A stretch of DNA of 43,956 bases from Caproiciproducens sp. MSJ-32 (GCF_018918055.1 NZ_JAHLPS010000093.1:1-43956), one strand, 5' to 3'. Shown: positions 25,699-35,731, counted from the first letter of the stretch. The notes: generated by a model not told the origin, from the sequence alone. Translations and numbers: made by a program.

Positions 25699-26634
25699 AT
25701 GAAAATAGTTGATGATGATATTAATATAGAAGATAAGGAAAAGCCTAATTATGTTGCATTAGGAAGTTTTGATGGTCTTCATTATGGACATTTATCCCTT
25801 CTAAGGAAGACAGTTGAGATTTCTAAAAAAAATAATGGAAATAGTATAGTATTTACATATAAAAATCATCCAAAAACTTTAATTAATCCAGATAAGGTTC
25901 CAAAGTTAATTATGGATTTAGAAAGTAAGATAAAATGTTTGGAACAAGAAGGAATTGATATTGTAATATTAAAAGAATTTACAAAAGAATTTATGCATAT
26001 TCAGCCTGAAGATTTTATTAGGATGCTTTGTGAAAGATATAATATTAAGGGAATTGTTGTTGGATTTAATTTTAGGTTTGGATATAAAAATCTAGGAGAT
26101 ATAAAGCTATTAGAAGCTCTAAAGGATAAATATGGTTATGAATTATTTGTTATGGAACCTTATACTTATAAAGATGATGTAATAAGCAGTAGTAGAATAA
26201 GAAAGGCAATATCTGAGGGAGAAGTTGATGAAGCTTCTAAAATGCTATCAAGATATTATTCAATTAAAGGGGAAATCATTCATGGCAAAAAGTTAGGAAG
26301 AACTATTGGTTTTCCTACTGCTAATTTAAAGGTAAATCATGAAAATATTATTCCTAAAAAGGGAGTATATTATACTAATGTAGAATTTAATAATAAAATT
26401 TATAAGGGAATAACTTCTGTTGGGAATAATCCTACAGTAAATGGGAAAGAATTAACTATAGAAACCTTTATTTTAGATTTTGAAGAAACAATATATGGTA
26501 AAGAAATTAGGTTATATTTTATTAATAGAATGAGAGATGAAATAAAATTTAATAGTTTAGATGAACTTATAAACCAGCTCAAAAAAGATGAAGCTTATGC
26601 TAAATCTAGGAATATAGAAATAAAAATTATGTAA
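25699..26634 (+). CDS. ribF: Bifunctional riboflavin kinase/FAD synthetase
   Basis: RibF converts riboflavin to FMN, then FMN to FAD. The 311-residue protein has the nucleotidyltransferase domain with ALGSFDGLHYGHLSLL near residue 20, VGFNFRFGYKNLGD, and SSSRIRKAISEG. The C-terminal kinase has GRTIGFPTANL and GVYYTNVEF. AGGGGG lies before ATG. It is the last gene of the nusA operon; a separate promoter follows for rpsO. No FMN riboswitch is visible upstream, in line with its place inside an operon. Confidence 0.96.
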   Translation: MKIVDDDINIEDKEKPNYVALGSFDGLHYGHLSLLRKTVEISKKNNGNSIVFTYKNHPKTLINPDKVPKLIMDLESKIKCLEQEGIDIVILKEFTKEFMHIQPEDFIRMLCERYNIKGIVVGFNFRFGYKNLGDIKLLEALKDKYGYELFVMEPYTYKDDVISSSRIRKAISEGEVDEASKMLSRYYSIKGEIIHGKKLGRTIGFPTANLKVNHENIIPKKGVYYTNVEFNNKIYKGITSVGNNPTVNGKELTIETFILDFEETIYGKEIRLYFINRMRDEIKFNSLDELINQLKKDEAYAKSRNIEIKIM

Positions 26635-26642
26635 ATTTATAA

Positions 26643-26671
26643 TTTACAATATAAATATCATTTGTTATAAT
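26643..26671 (+). promoter_or_regulatory. Sigma-A promoter for rpsO
   Basis: TTTACA (26643-26648), a 17-base spacer and a perfect TATAAT (26666-26671), preceded by TGT as an extended -10. It lies just after the ribF stop. Confidence 0.85.
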
Positions 26672-26684
26672 ATCAAATGGAGAA

Positions 26685-26730
26685 CCTAATTCTAAGATAT
26701 GAGGGTGCTGTCTCATTTCATGGATTTAGG
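26685..26730 (+). promoter_or_regulatory. Structured rpsO (S15) leader
   Basis: CCTAA (26685-26689) pairs with TTAGG (26726-26730), and within it ATGAG (26699-26703) pairs with CTCAT (26712-26716), with loop GGTGCTGT. S15 autoregulates its mRNA in several bacteria through different structures. This one lies before the rpsO ribosome site and is a plausible S15-binding leader. Confidence 0.5.
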
Positions 26731-26756
26731 GGATAATTATTATGGAGGTGCGATAA

Positions 26757-27020
26757 ATGGACGCAATAAGAAAGCAAGAAATAATCAAAGAATTTGGAAG
26801 ACATGAAGGAGATACTGGTTCACCAGAAGTACAAATTGCTTTATTAACTGAAAGAATCAATGCTTTAACTGAACACTTAAAGCAACATAAAAAAGACCAC
26901 CACTCAAGAAGAGGTCTTTTAATGATGGTTGGACAAAGAAGAGGTCTTCTAAACTATTTAGCAGATCAAGATATCGAAAGATATAGATCTATAGTAAAAA
27001 GATTAGGCTTAAGAAGATAG
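26757..27020 (+). CDS. rpsO: 30S ribosomal protein S15
   Basis: S15 is a primary binder of the 16S rRNA central domain. The 87-residue protein has the family signatures [36 protein letters not shown] and [11 protein letters not shown], all helical. ATG follows TGGAGGTG by six bases. It has its own strong promoter and structured leader, and precedes pnp, its usual partner. A weak hairpin terminator separates the two, so pnp may receive read-through. Confidence 0.99.
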   Translation: MDAIRKQEIIKEFGRHEGDTGSPEVQIALLTERINALTEHLKQHKKDHHSRRGLLMMVGQRRGLLNYLADQDIERYRSIVKRLGLRR

Positions 27021-27024
27021 TCTT

Positions 27025-27050
27025 TAGAGCGGTTTTTAAGCCGCTCTATT
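27025..27050 (+). terminator. Hairpin terminator between rpsO and pnp
   Basis: TAGAGCGG (27025-27032) and CCGCTCTA (27041-27048) form a perfect 8-bp stem. The following tract is T-rich but broken, so termination may be partial. Confidence 0.65.
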
Positions 27051-27098
27051 ATTTTAATTATTTTAAAAACTGTAAGAGGACCGAAAGGAGGTTGCTTA

Positions 27099-29210
27099 AT
27101 GAAAAATGTATTAAAAACTAATATTGCTGGAAGAGAATTAAAATTAGAATTTGGTAATATTGGAATGTTATCAAATTTAGCAGCATTTATTAGCTATGGT
27201 GATACAGTTATTTTAACTAATGTTAATGCTTCAGAAAAACCAAGGGAAGGTATAGATTTTTTCCCATTAAGTGTTGAGTATGAAGAAAAACTTTATTCAG
27301 TAGGAAAAATTCCTGGAGGATTTATAAAAAGGGAAGGCAGGCCTTCCGAAAATGCAATATTGCACGGAAGAGCTGTAGACAGACCTTTAAGACCACTATT
27401 TCCAAAGGGATATAGAAATGATGTGCAAGTAGTTTGTACGGTGGTATCAGTAGAAAAAGATAATTTGCCAGAAATTTTAGCAATTAATGCAGCGTCTTTA
27501 GCATTATGCTTATCAAGTATTCCTTTCTCAACACCTGTAGGAGCAGTTCAAGTAGGATTAGTAAATGGAAAATTCATTATAAATCCAACCTCAAGCGAAA
27601 GAGAAGAAAGCGATCTTCATTTAACAGTTTGTGCAACAAAAGATAGAGTAATGATGATTGAGGCTGGTGGAAATGAAATTCCAGAAGATGTTATGATTGA
27701 AGCTATAAAATTTGGCTTTGATGCTTGTCAAGATATTATTAAATTCCAAGAAGAAGCAGTAGCTAAGTTTGGTAAAGAAAAAATAGTTCCAGAATTATAT
27801 GAACCAAATAAAGATCTAGAAAAAGAAATTACTGAATTTGCTGGCGAAATGATAAAAGAAGCTATGTGGATTACAGATAAGGATGAAAGAAATAAGGCAG
27901 TAGATGAGTTAACTGAAAAGGTTTATGCTGAATTTGAAGAAAAATATCCAGATAATATAGCTGATATTAAAGAAATATTATATAATCTGCAAAAAGAAGT
28001 TGTTAGAGACATGCTTCTAAATCATCATAGAAGACCAGATGGAAGAGCTTTTGATGAAATAAGACCAATTAGCTGTGAAGTAGGAGTTTTACCAAGAACC
28101 CATGGAACTGGTATCTTTACAAGAGGATTAACTCAAGTAATGACTGTTGCAACTTTAGGTGCAGTTGGTGATATTCAAATAATTGATGGCATAGGTGAAG
28201 AAGAATCTAAGAGATATATGCATCATTATAACTTCCCTGGATATTCCGTAGGAGAAGTGAAGCCGCTAAGAGGACCAGGAAGAAGAGAAATAGGTCATGG
28301 TGCTTTAGCTGAAAGGGCATTAGAACCACTTATACCATCTGAAGAGGAATTCCCTTATACAATAAGATTAGTTTCAGAAGTTTTAAGTTCAAATGGATCA
28401 ACATCACAAGCTGCAGTTTGTGGAAGTACTCTAGCGTTATTAGATGCAGGTGTTCCAATTAAAAGACCGGCAGCTGGTATTGCAATGGGACTTATAACTT
28501 CAGAAGATTTATCAAGAGAAGAAGTATTAACAGATATTCAAGGACTTGAAGATTTCTTTGCAGATATGGACTTTAAAGTAGCTGGTACAGAGGTCGGAAT
28601 AACTTCAATACAAGTTGATACTAAAATTAAAGGCCTAAGCTTTAAAGTAATTCATGATGCTATATATGGTGCAAGAAAGGCAAGACTTCAAATAATTGAA
28701 AAAATTAAAGAATGTATTCCAGAACCAAGAAAAGAAATTTCTAAATATGCACCAAAGACATCCGTTATTAATATTAATCCTGAAAAGATTAGAGATGTTA
28801 TTGGTACAGGTGGAAAAGTTATTAATAAGATTATTGAAGAAACTGGAGTTAAGATAGATATTAAAGAAGATGGAACAGTATTTGTTTCTTCAACAAATCA
28901 TGAAGGTGTAAATAGAGCTATATCAATTATAGAAGGTTTAACTAAAGAAGTAAAATCAGGAGAAATTTATCTAGGTAAGGTTATAAAAACAACTCCTTTT
29001 GGAGCTTTTGTTGAAATACTTCCTAATAAAGAAGGCTTATGCCATATATCAAAATTAGATAAAGAAAGAGTAAATAAGGTTGAAGATGTAGTTTCTATTG
29101 GTGATGAAATCTTGGTTAAGGTAACTGATATAGACAGTCAAGGAAGAATAAATCTTTCTAGAAAAGATGCTTTATTAGAGCAGGTTAAGGATAATAAAGA
29201 CAATCAATAA
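27099..29210 (+). CDS. pnp: Polyribonucleotide nucleotidyltransferase (PNPase)
   Basis: PNPase is a 3'-5' phosphorolytic exonuclease acting as a trimer. The 703-residue protein has two RNase PH-like domains: [28 protein letters not shown] in the first, and [19 protein letters not shown] and [17 protein letters not shown] in the second. The C-terminal KH ([18 protein letters not shown]) and S1 ([24 protein letters not shown]) domains are intact. AAAGGAGG lies before ATG. In many bacteria pnp is cleaved or autoregulated in its leader; no specific element beyond the rpsO hairpin is visible here. Confidence 0.99.
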   Translation: MKNVLKTNIAGRELKLEFGNIGMLSNLAAFISYGDTVILTNVNASEKPREGIDFFPLSVEYEEKLYSVGKIPGGFIKREGRPSENAILHGRAVDRPLRPLFPKGYRNDVQVVCTVVSVEKDNLPEILAINAASLALCLSSIPFSTPVGAVQVGLVNGKFIINPTSSEREESDLHLTVCATKDRVMMIEAGGNEIPEDVMIEAIKFGFDACQDIIKFQEEAVAKFGKEKIVPELYEPNKDLEKEITEFAGEMIKEAMWITDKDERNKAVDELTEKVYAEFEEKYPDNIADIKEILYNLQKEVVRDMLLNHHRRPDGRAFDEIRPISCEVGVLPRTHGTGIFTRGLTQVMTVATLGAVGDIQIIDGIGEEESKRYMHHYNFPGYSVGEVKPLRGPGRREIGHGALAERALEPLIPSEEEFPYTIRLVSEVLSSNGSTSQAAVCGSTLALLDAGVPIKRPAAGIAMGLITSEDLSREEVLTDIQGLEDFFADMDFKVAGTEVGITSIQVDTKIKGLSFKVIHDAIYGARKARLQIIEKIKECIPEPRKEISKYAPKTSVININPEKIRDVIGTGGKVINKIIEETGVKIDIKEDGTVFVSSTNHEGVNRAISIIEGLTKEVKSGEIYLGKVIKTTPFGAFVEILPNKEGLCHISKLDKERVNKVEDVVSIGDEILVKVTDIDSQGRINLSRKDALLEQVKDNKDNQ

Positions 29211-29220
29211 AAGTAGTATT

Positions 29221-29247
29221 AAAGGGCAATTTATTGCCTTTTTTTAT
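29221..29247 (+). terminator. Intrinsic terminator after pnp
   Basis: AAAGGGCAA (29221-29229) and TTGCCTTTT (29234-29242) form a 9-bp stem with one G-U pair, running into a T tract. Confidence 0.85.
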
Positions 29248-29298
29248 TTTTTAGGATTATTAATAATATAGAATATAATTAATATTTAGGATATTTTG

Positions 29299-29327
29299 TT
29301 GTAAATTATTTAAAATATAACTATAAT
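29299..29327 (+). promoter_or_regulatory. Sigma-A promoter for the M16 peptidase-ymxH-aspartokinase group
   Basis: TTGTAA (29299-29304), a 17-base spacer and a perfect TATAAT (29322-29327), after the pnp terminator. Confidence 0.7.
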
Positions 29328-29347
29328 CATAAATAATCTTAATATAA

Positions 29348-29380
29348 AAACTTCAATAATAGTAAAATTAATTGAAGTTT
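29348..29380 (+). promoter_or_regulatory. Hairpin near the 5' end of the M16 peptidase mRNA
   Basis: AAACTTCAAT (29348-29357) pairs perfectly with ATTGAAGTTT (29371-29380) over a 13-base loop. It begins about 15 bases from the expected start of transcription and could stabilise the mRNA 5' end. The T tract after it is interrupted, so a terminator role is less likely. Confidence 0.5.
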
Positions 29381-29405
29381 ATTATTAATGATATGAGGAG
29401 GTATT

Positions 29406-30704
29406 ATGTATAACATCTATAAATTAAATAATGGACTTAGAATAGTCACAGAGTACATAGAACATGTAAATTCAATTAGCGTAGGCGTAATGGTTCAAAA
29501 TGGTTCAAGAAATGAAGATTTAATAGTGAATGGCATTTCTCATTTTATTGAACATATGTTTTTTAAAGGAACAGAAAAAAGAAATTCAAAGGAAATAGTA
29601 GAGGAAATTGAAAATGTAGGAGGACAGATTAATGCTTATACAAGTAAAGAAGTAACTTGTTATTATATTAAAGCATTAAATACCCATGTAAATTTAGCGA
29701 TTGATATATTAGCTGATATGCTTATAAATTCAAAGTTTGATGAGGAAGAAATAAGGAAAGAACAAGGAGTAGTAATAGAAGAAATTAATATGAGTGAAGA
29801 TAGTCCAGAAGATGTCTTAAGTGATATTCAAGCAAAGGCAATGTTTGGAGATAATCCATTATCTTATCCAATCCTTGGAACTAGTGATAATATAAAATCT
29901 TTTAATCAAAATAAACTTAAAAGCTTTGTAAGAAGTCATTATGCACCTAATAATTCTGTCGTATCTATATGTGGAAAATTTGATGAAAAGGAATTAAAAA
30001 AAATCCTTGAAGAGAAATTTGGCGGATGGAAGTCTGAAGATGAGTATAGGCCATTTTATGAAGAACCAGAAATAATAAATGGAACTATGTATACAAATAA
30101 ACCTATAGAGCAGCTTCATATAAATTTGGCATTAAAAGGATTGCCATATGCTGATGATAAATCCTATGCTTTATTGCTTTTAAATAATATTTTTGGTGGT
30201 GGAGCTTCTTCAAGACTATTTCAAAAGGTCAGAGAAGAATTAGGTCTTTGCTATTCAATTTATTCTTATGCTCAACCCTATTTAGGAGTAGGAGTAAATA
30301 ATATTTATACTGGAGTAAGCAAGCAATATGCAGAAAAGGCTTTAGATGCAATAAATAAAGAACTTAATGATTTTGTAAAAAATGGAATAACGAAAGAACA
30401 ATTAGAAATAAATAAGGAGAAAATTAAAGCCGGCTATATTTTAGGTTTAGAAAGTACATCTTCAAGAATGTTTGCAAATGCTAAATCCTTATTATTACAA
30501 AGTAAAATAAAAACTCAAGAAGAAGTTATAGAAAAAATTAACACTATAAATAATGACGACATAAATTATGTATTAGATACTTGCTTTAAACCAGGCATAA
30601 TAAGCACAGCTTATGTAGGTCCTGATGTTGATTTTGAAAAGTTAAATAATAGTATAGAACCTAATATAAATGCTTTTAAAATCTTAAATTCACAAAAAGT
30701 ATAA
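29406..30704 (+). CDS. M16-family zinc peptidase (YmxG/processing-protease type)
   Basis: Pitrilysin-like peptidase of the M16 family, related to mitochondrial processing peptidase. The inverted zinc motif HFIEH is at residues 46-50 (ligands H46 and H50, catalytic E49), with the distal glutamate in VVIEEINMSEDSPE around 123-136. A glycine-rich SRLFQKVREELGLCYSIYSY segment in the second half matches the family. The 432-residue length is typical of the cytosolic YmxG (MlpA) type in Bacillus, which lies in the same place, before ymxH and dapG. Cellular substrates are not known. GAGGAGG lies before ATG. Confidence 0.93.
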   Translation: MYNIYKLNNGLRIVTEYIEHVNSISVGVMVQNGSRNEDLIVNGISHFIEHMFFKGTEKRNSKEIVEEIENVGGQINAYTSKEVTCYYIKALNTHVNLAIDILADMLINSKFDEEEIRKEQGVVIEEINMSEDSPEDVLSDIQAKAMFGDNPLSYPILGTSDNIKSFNQNKLKSFVRSHYAPNNSVVSICGKFDEKELKKILEEKFGGWKSEDEYRPFYEEPEIINGTMYTNKPIEQLHINLALKGLPYADDKSYALLLLNNIFGGGASSRLFQKVREELGLCYSIYSYAQPYLGVGVNNIYTGVSKQYAEKALDAINKELNDFVKNGITKEQLEINKEKIKAGYILGLESTSSRMFANAKSLLLQSKIKTQEEVIEKINTINNDDINYVLDTCFKPGIISTAYVGPDVDFEKLNNSIEPNINAFKILNSQKV

Positions 30705-30774
30705 TAATATTATGTAATAAAAGAACTCCTATTATCATAAGATTTACAATAAGAGTAAAGTGGAGGTGGATCTT

Positions 30775-31101
30775 ATGTTAAGAGGAGATAGAAAAAAAAG
30801 TGATTATTATCATGAAGAATTTAATGAAGAAAATAAATATAGACTGCTTAGTGAATTAGAGACTTATGAGATTTTTAATACTGAAGAGGCAGAAAAATAT
30901 GATACTCAGCATGATTTAGACTTTATTATAGATGAAAAAGGAAACTTGAGATATATTGTAGCTGCTGTTTATGGCAGTAAATTCGGATTCTTTGGTAGTA
31001 AAGAATATGTGGAAATACCATGGGATTTTGTAACTAAAATAGGAGCAAATGTTATAGTAGTTTCAGCGGATAGGAGTAAGATAAAAAGAACAAGAGCATA
31101 G
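30775..31101 (+). CDS. ymxH: YlmC/YmxH-family PRC-barrel protein
   Basis: Small PRC-barrel protein of the YlmC/YmxH sporulation-associated family. The 108-residue product has the recognisable core DLDFIIDEKGNLRYIVA and YVEIPWDFVTKIGANVIVVSAD, where the IPW and the G-x-D pattern are typical. The N-terminal SDYYHEEFNEENKYRLLSELETYEIFNTEEAEKYDT region makes it longer than the usual 80-90 residues. ATG at 30775 follows GGAGGTG by six bases; ATG has the better spacing than a start in the site itself. It lies between the M16 peptidase and aspartokinase, as in Bacillus, where ymxH precedes the spoVF and dapG genes. The role is uncertain. Confidence 0.85.
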   Translation: MLRGDRKKSDYYHEEFNEENKYRLLSELETYEIFNTEEAEKYDTQHDLDFIIDEKGNLRYIVAAVYGSKFGFFGSKEYVEIPWDFVTKIGANVIVVSADRSKIKRTRA

Positions 31102-31122
31102 AATTTTGTAGGGGGTTATTAC

Positions 31123-32322
31123 TTGAAAATAATTATTCAAAAGTTTGGTGGTACTTCTGTATCTACTGAAGAAAGAAGAAATCAAGTAGTAGCTAAAGTT
31201 AAGAAAGCAATAAAAGAAGGCTATTCTCCTGTAGTGGTTGTTTCTGCCATAGGAAGAGCAGGAGATCCTTATGCTACTGATACTCTTCTTTCACTTATTG
31301 ATGATAATTATAAAAAGGGTAACCTACAAGGAACTGATATGCTTATGTGCTGTGGAGAAATAATAAGTACAGTTATAATGAGCAATGCATTAATTAATGC
31401 AGGAATTAATGCTACTCCACTTACTGGTGGTCAAGCAGGTATAATAACAGATGATAAATTCACTGAAGCTAATGTAACTTATGTAAATACTCATAATTTA
31501 AGGGAACTTATAAAAGAGGGTATTGTTCCTGTTGTTGCAGGATTTCAAGGTATTACTGAAAAAGGCTATTTTACTACTCTTGGAAGAGGTGGAAGTGATA
31601 CTTCAGCCTGCATATTAGGGGCTTATCTTAAAGCTGAAGGCATAGAAATATATACGGATGTAGATGGTATGATGACTGCTGATCCAAGAATAGTAGAAAA
31701 AGCTAATTTAATTCAAAACATTAGTTATGAAGAAGTATTTCAATTAGCTAATCAAGGAGCAAAAGTAATTCATCCTAAAGCAGTTAATTTTGCTAAAGAG
31801 TCTAATATTCCTATTTATATAAAAAATACAATGAAGGATTCAGAGGGAACTTTAATTAATAATAAAATATTTTCTACTAATGATAAACACATTACAGGAA
31901 TTACTCATTTAAAGGATAGAGTTCAGATAACTGTAAAGCTAAATGAAAATAATAATAGAAATTATAGAACTTTATTAGATAAAATTGCGCAAAAAAATAT
32001 AAGTTTGGACTTAATAAATATCTTTCCTACTGAACAGATTTTTACTATCGATTTAAAAGAAAAATTAATTTTAGAAGATTTATTAAGGGAATTAAATATA
32101 AAATATGAAGTAAAAGATAATTGTTGTAAAATTGCAATAGTTGGAATTGGAATGATTGGTGTTCCTGGAATAATGGCTAAAATAATTAATACTTTGAGAA
32201 AAGAAAATATAGAAATACTTCAAACAGCCGATTCAAATATGACAATTTGGATTTTAATTGATAATAGAAATTTAGAGAAGGCATTAAATTTACTTCATGA
32301 AGTTTTTCTGTTTAATGAATAA
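31123..32322 (+). CDS. dapG: Aspartokinase
   Basis: Aspartokinase phosphorylates aspartate, the first step toward lysine, threonine, methionine and diaminopimelate. The 399-residue protein begins IIIQKFGGTSVST, with GFQGITEKGYFTTLGRGGSD and YTDVDGMMTADPRI as the kinase motifs. A C-terminal ACT pair follows (around 260-399), which usually binds an end-product inhibitor. TTG at 31123 has GGGGG upstream. Its place after ymxH matches the diaminopimelate-associated dapG isozyme of Bacillus; the isozyme assignment is by context. Its stop codon lies six bases before the arm that hides the next gene's ribosome site. Confidence 0.88.
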   Translation: MKIIIQKFGGTSVSTEERRNQVVAKVKKAIKEGYSPVVVVSAIGRAGDPYATDTLLSLIDDNYKKGNLQGTDMLMCCGEIISTVIMSNALINAGINATPLTGGQAGIITDDKFTEANVTYVNTHNLRELIKEGIVPVVAGFQGITEKGYFTTLGRGGSDTSACILGAYLKAEGIEIYTDVDGMMTADPRIVEKANLIQNISYEEVFQLANQGAKVIHPKAVNFAKESNIPIYIKNTMKDSEGTLINNKIFSTNDKHITGITHLKDRVQITVKLNENNNRNYRTLLDKIAQKNISLDLINIFPTEQIFTIDLKEKLILEDLLRELNIKYEVKDNCCKIAIVGIGMIGVPGIMAKIINTLRKENIEILQTADSNMTIWILIDNRNLEKALNLLHEVFLFNE

Positions 32323-32327
32323 AATAC

Positions 32328-32362
32328 ATCCTCCTGTACAAAATAGAACTGTATAGGAGGAT
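32328..32362 (+). promoter_or_regulatory. Hairpin that hides the tepA ribosome site
   Basis: ATCCTCCTGTACA (32328-32340) pairs along its full 13 bases with TGTATAGGAGGAT (32350-32362), with one G-U pair and a 9-base loop. The 3' arm holds AGGAGG (32355-32360), seven bases before the tepA ATG. A ribosome finishing dapG (stop at 32320-32322) would cover part of the 5' arm. Whether this hairpin ends transcription or controls translation cannot be told directly; no T tract follows. Confidence 0.7.
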
Positions 32363-32367
32363 TTGCT

Positions 32368-33171
32368 ATGAAAAGATTTGGGATTTTAAAACTTAAAAAT
32401 AATAAAGAAAATGAAGTTTTAGGAATAAGCAAAAATAGTACAATATATGATAAAGATATTACTTTAATTAATGAAAATGGGAATAAAGATACAAAGGAAG
32501 AGAATGAGGAGCTAAAGGAAAAATTTCAAGAAATAAAGGAATTTGGTACTGCAAATGAAAGTGAAGACGAATCTATTCAAGTATTACCTATAATAGGACA
32601 AATAGAAGGACATCAAGTCCTTCCAGCTCAGGCTAAAGCTACAAAATATGAACATGTTATTCCTCAGTTAATTTCCTTTGAAAGAAATGAAAAAGTTAAA
32701 GGAGTATTAATTGTATTAAATACAGTTGGTGGTGATGTTGAAGCAGGTTTAGCTATTGCTGAGATGATAAATTCTTTATCAAAGCCAACAGTATCTATAG
32801 TAATTGGTGGAGGTCATTCAATAGGAGTACCTCTTGCTACATCATCTAATTATTCCTTTATAACTCCTTCAGCTACAATGATTGTTCATCCAATTAGAAT
32901 GAATGGTTTTGTGATTGGGGTTTCTCAAACCTTTGAATATTTTCAAAAAATGCAGGAAAGAATTGATAATTTCATAGTAAGAACATCAAAAATAGAAAAA
33001 GCAAAATTAAAAGAAATGATGTTAAGATCTGATGAATTATTAAATGATATGGGAACAATTTTAATTGGTGAACAGGCTGTGCAATGTGGTTTAATAGACG
33101 AAGTTGGAGGAATAAATGATGCTTTAAATAAATTAAAAGAATTAATTGAAGAGAAGGAAAATAATAAATAA
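32368..33171 (+). CDS. tepA: ClpP-like serine protease, TepA type
   Basis: Serine protease of the ClpP fold. The 267-residue protein has the nucleophile S151 in GGGHSIGVPLA and the probable histidine H174 in MIVHPIRM. The strand and loop motif LIVLNTVGGDVEAGLAIAEMI precedes them. It is longer than ClpP, with a charged N-terminal stretch of about 70 residues, like the TepA/YmfB proteins of Firmicutes that were first linked to protein export and later to spore protein turnover. It lies directly before ftsK/spoIIIE, as ymfB does in Bacillus. Its ribosome site is sequestered in a hairpin. A strong terminator follows. Confidence 0.85.
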   Translation: MKRFGILKLKNNKENEVLGISKNSTIYDKDITLINENGNKDTKEENEELKEKFQEIKEFGTANESEDESIQVLPIIGQIEGHQVLPAQAKATKYEHVIPQLISFERNEKVKGVLIVLNTVGGDVEAGLAIAEMINSLSKPTVSIVIGGGHSIGVPLATSSNYSFITPSATMIVHPIRMNGFVIGVSQTFEYFQKMQERIDNFIVRTSKIEKAKLKEMMLRSDELLNDMGTILIGEQAVQCGLIDEVGGINDALNKLKELIEEKENNK

Positions 33172-33178
33172 TAAAAAG

Positions 33179-33220
33179 AAAGCAATTTAAATAATATAAG
33201 TTATTTAAATTGCTTTTTTT
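33179..33220 (+). terminator. Strong intrinsic terminator after tepA
   Basis: AAAGCAATTTAAATAA (33179-33194) and TTATTTAAATTGCTTT (33201-33216) form a perfect 16-bp stem with a 6-base loop, ending in a T run. Confidence 0.9.
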
Positions 33221-33229
33221 CTTATAAAG

Positions 33230-33258
33230 TTTATAATATTATTATGTATATGTAAAAT
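33230..33258 (+). promoter_or_regulatory. Candidate sigma-A promoter for ftsK
   Basis: TTTATA (33230-33235), a 17-base spacer and TAAAAT (33253-33258), between a strong terminator and the gene. Confidence 0.4.
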
Positions 33259-33285
33259 TGGAAAATATGCGTAAGAGGTGATTTA

Positions 33286-35658
33286 GTGCCTAGAAGTAAA
33301 GGGAAAAAAACAGTTAAAAAAGAAGAAAAGAAGAAAAGTGAAAATGGCGATATTAAAGGAATAGTATATATTGCATCAGGATTATTATCAGGAATTGCTA
33401 TTTATACAAGCTTAGCAGGAAGCTTATCGGTAATTTCAAGACAAATAATATATAGATTGATTGGTATAAGCGCATATGTTTTACCATTATACTTAATATA
33501 CTTTGGATATAATGTAATAATATCCAAAGGAAGTATTAAAATATCAAGAAGAATTTTTGGAATTACATTAATAATAATAGCAATAACCTTAGGCTGTGCT
33601 ACAGCAAGTATTCATATTTTAAAAGGAATAGAAGGTTTCAAAGAAACTTGGGATTTAATTGTTTTTGAAGATGGAATAAATGGAGGATTTTTAGGACATT
33701 TAATAGCATATCCTTTATTTAAGCTAATAGGTTTTCCAGGTTCTTATATACTATATTTTTCAGTTTGGGCTATTGGTTCAACTTTAATAATGAATATAAC
33801 TTTATACGATATTATTATGTGTCTAAAAGAAAAAATAAATAGTAAAAAGTTTACTAAAAAGAAGATTAAGAAAGAAGAAAAGCAGCATTCTAAGGAAAGC
33901 TCTAAAAAGTCTTCTTTAGTTGAAGTTGTTCCAGAAGTAAAAGAAAGGGAAGAATTCATAAATGGAATTAATAATAAAATAAAAATATTAGATTTTATGA
34001 AAAATTCTTCATTAGATGATATAAAGGAAGATAATTCTAGTAAAACTGATAATCCTTTTAATATAGAAGTTTATGATGAAGAAATGATTAGTGATAATAA
34101 AGCTGATAAAGAAGTAGTGATTGAAGAAAAAGTATTCAAAAAAGAAAAGCTTTCTAATGATGTAAAGGAAGTAATAAATAAAGAAATTGAAAATCACTTA
34201 AATAAAGATAAAGTAGAAGTAAAAGAATATATACATCCTTCAGTTGACTTATTAAATATTAATTCGAAAATGAAGTTAAAAAGTGAAGATAAAAAGGAAT
34301 TAATAGAGAGTGCTGGAAAGCTTGAAGGAATATTAAATGATTTTGGAGTGGATGCTAAAGTAGTTCAGGTAACAAAGGGGCCTTCAGTCACAAGATTTGA
34401 AATACAGCCTAGTCCAGGAGTTAAGGTTTCAAAGATAGTAAATCTTCAGGATGATATTGCTTTAGGCCTAGCAGCCAGCGGAGTAAGAATGGAAGCTCCA
34501 ATACCAGGAAAGGCTGCTATAGGAATTGAAGTTCCTAATAAAAAACAGACACCTGTACTCTTAAGAGAAGTTTTAGATTCAAAAGAGTTTAAAAATTCTA
34601 ATCATAAACTTGCCTTTGCCTTAGGAAAGGATATAGCAGGGAAATGTGTGGTAGGGGATCTGGCTAAGATGCCTCATATGTTGGTTGCAGGTGCTACAGG
34701 CTCAGGAAAATCAGTTTGTATTAATTCTTTAATAGTTAGTTTATTATATAAATATAGTCCAAAAGAAGTAAGATTATTACTTGTGGATCCAAAAGTAGTT
34801 GAACTTAGTGTATATAATGGAATTCCACATTTATTAATACCTGTTGTAACTGATCCTAAAAAGGCGGCAGCAGCATTAAACTGGGCAGTAAATGAAATGA
34901 ATAAGAGATATAAATTATTTGCTCAATCTTCAGTAAGGAATATTGAAGGTTATAATGCTTTAGCTGATAAGGGGATAGTAGAAGAAAAACTTCCATATAT
35001 AGTAATAATAGTTGACGAGCTTGCAGACTTAATGATGGCGTGTCCAAATGATGTAGAAGACTATATTTGTAGACTTGCACAAATGGCAAGGGCAGCAGGA
35101 ATGCACTTAATAATTGCAACTCAAAGACCTTCTGTTGATATTATAACTGGTGTTATTAAAGCAAATATTCCATCTAGAATATCCTTTGCTGTTTCATCAG
35201 GAATAGATTCCAGAACAATTTTAGATCATGTCGGAGCAGAAAAACTTTTAGGAAGAGGAGATATGCTGTATAGTCCTTTAGGGGAAAATAAAGCATTAAG
35301 AGTTCAAGGTGCTTTTATTTCAGAAGAAGAAGTTGAAAAGGTAGTTAATTTTATAAAAGAGGAAGATAGTATTAAGGCTGATTATGAAGAAGAAATACTA
35401 GAGCATATTGAAATGGGTGTAAAGGAAGAAGGTAAGAAAGCTGAAGAAGAGGGAGCAGATGAGCTGTTAGAGGAAGCAATAAAAATTGTAGTTGAATATA
35501 ATCAGGCATCTACATCTTTCCTGCAAAGAAAATTGAGAATAGGTTTTAATAGAGCTTCTAGAATAATGGATGAATTAGAGGTAAGAGGAATTATTTCAGA
35601 AAAAGATGGAAGTAAGCCAAGGCAAGTATTAATTTCAAGAGAAGAACTGGATTTATAA
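33286..35658 (+). CDS. ftsK: DNA translocase FtsK/SpoIIIE
   Basis: Double-stranded DNA translocase that clears chromosome from the division septum, and in sporulation pumps the forespore chromosome. The 790-residue protein has four predicted membrane segments (about residues 22-155), a charged linker and the motor. Walker A is GATGSGKSV near residue 469 and Walker B is [13 protein letters not shown] near 573. The C-terminal gamma winged helix ([31 protein letters not shown]) recognises orientation sequences. GTG at 33286 follows AAGAGGTG. The sequence does not say whether it is the vegetative FtsK or the sporulation SpoIIIE type; clostridia often have one. Confidence 0.95.
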   Translation: MPRSKGKKTVKKEEKKKSENGDIKGIVYIASGLLSGIAIYTSLAGSLSVISRQIIYRLIGISAYVLPLYLIYFGYNVIISKGSIKISRRIFGITLIIIAITLGCATASIHILKGIEGFKETWDLIVFEDGINGGFLGHLIAYPLFKLIGFPGSYILYFSVWAIGSTLIMNITLYDIIMCLKEKINSKKFTKKKIKKEEKQHSKESSKKSSLVEVVPEVKEREEFINGINNKIKILDFMKNSSLDDIKEDNSSKTDNPFNIEVYDEEMISDNKADKEVVIEEKVFKKEKLSNDVKEVINKEIENHLNKDKVEVKEYIHPSVDLLNINSKMKLKSEDKKELIESAGKLEGILNDFGVDAKVVQVTKGPSVTRFEIQPSPGVKVSKIVNLQDDIALGLAASGVRMEAPIPGKAAIGIEVPNKKQTPVLLREVLDSKEFKNSNHKLAFALGKDIAGKCVVGDLAKMPHMLVAGATGSGKSVCINSLIVSLLYKYSPKEVRLLLVDPKVVELSVYNGIPHLLIPVVTDPKKAAAALNWAVNEMNKRYKLFAQSSVRNIEGYNALADKGIVEEKLPYIVIIVDELADLMMACPNDVEDYICRLAQMARAAGMHLIIATQRPSVDIITGVIKANIPSRISFAVSSGIDSRTILDHVGAEKLLGRGDMLYSPLGENKALRVQGAFISEEEVEKVVNFIKEEDSIKADYEEEILEHIEMGVKEEGKKAEEEGADELLEEAIKIVVEYNQASTSFLQRKLRIGFNRASRIMDELEVRGIISEKDGSKPRQVLISREELDL

Positions 35659-35666
35659 TAAAAATA

Positions 35667-35695
35667 TTGTAAATGCATTTTTTCTCCATTAAAAT
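35667..35695 (+). promoter_or_regulatory. Candidate sigma-A promoter for rimO-pgsA
   Basis: TTGTAA (35667-35672), a 17-base spacer and TAAAAT (35690-35695). An alternative extended -10, TGTTATAAAT, lies at 35701-35710. Confidence 0.4.
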
Positions 35696-35731
35696 AAATA
35701 TGTTATAAATTAAAACTTAGGAGGAAGAAAT

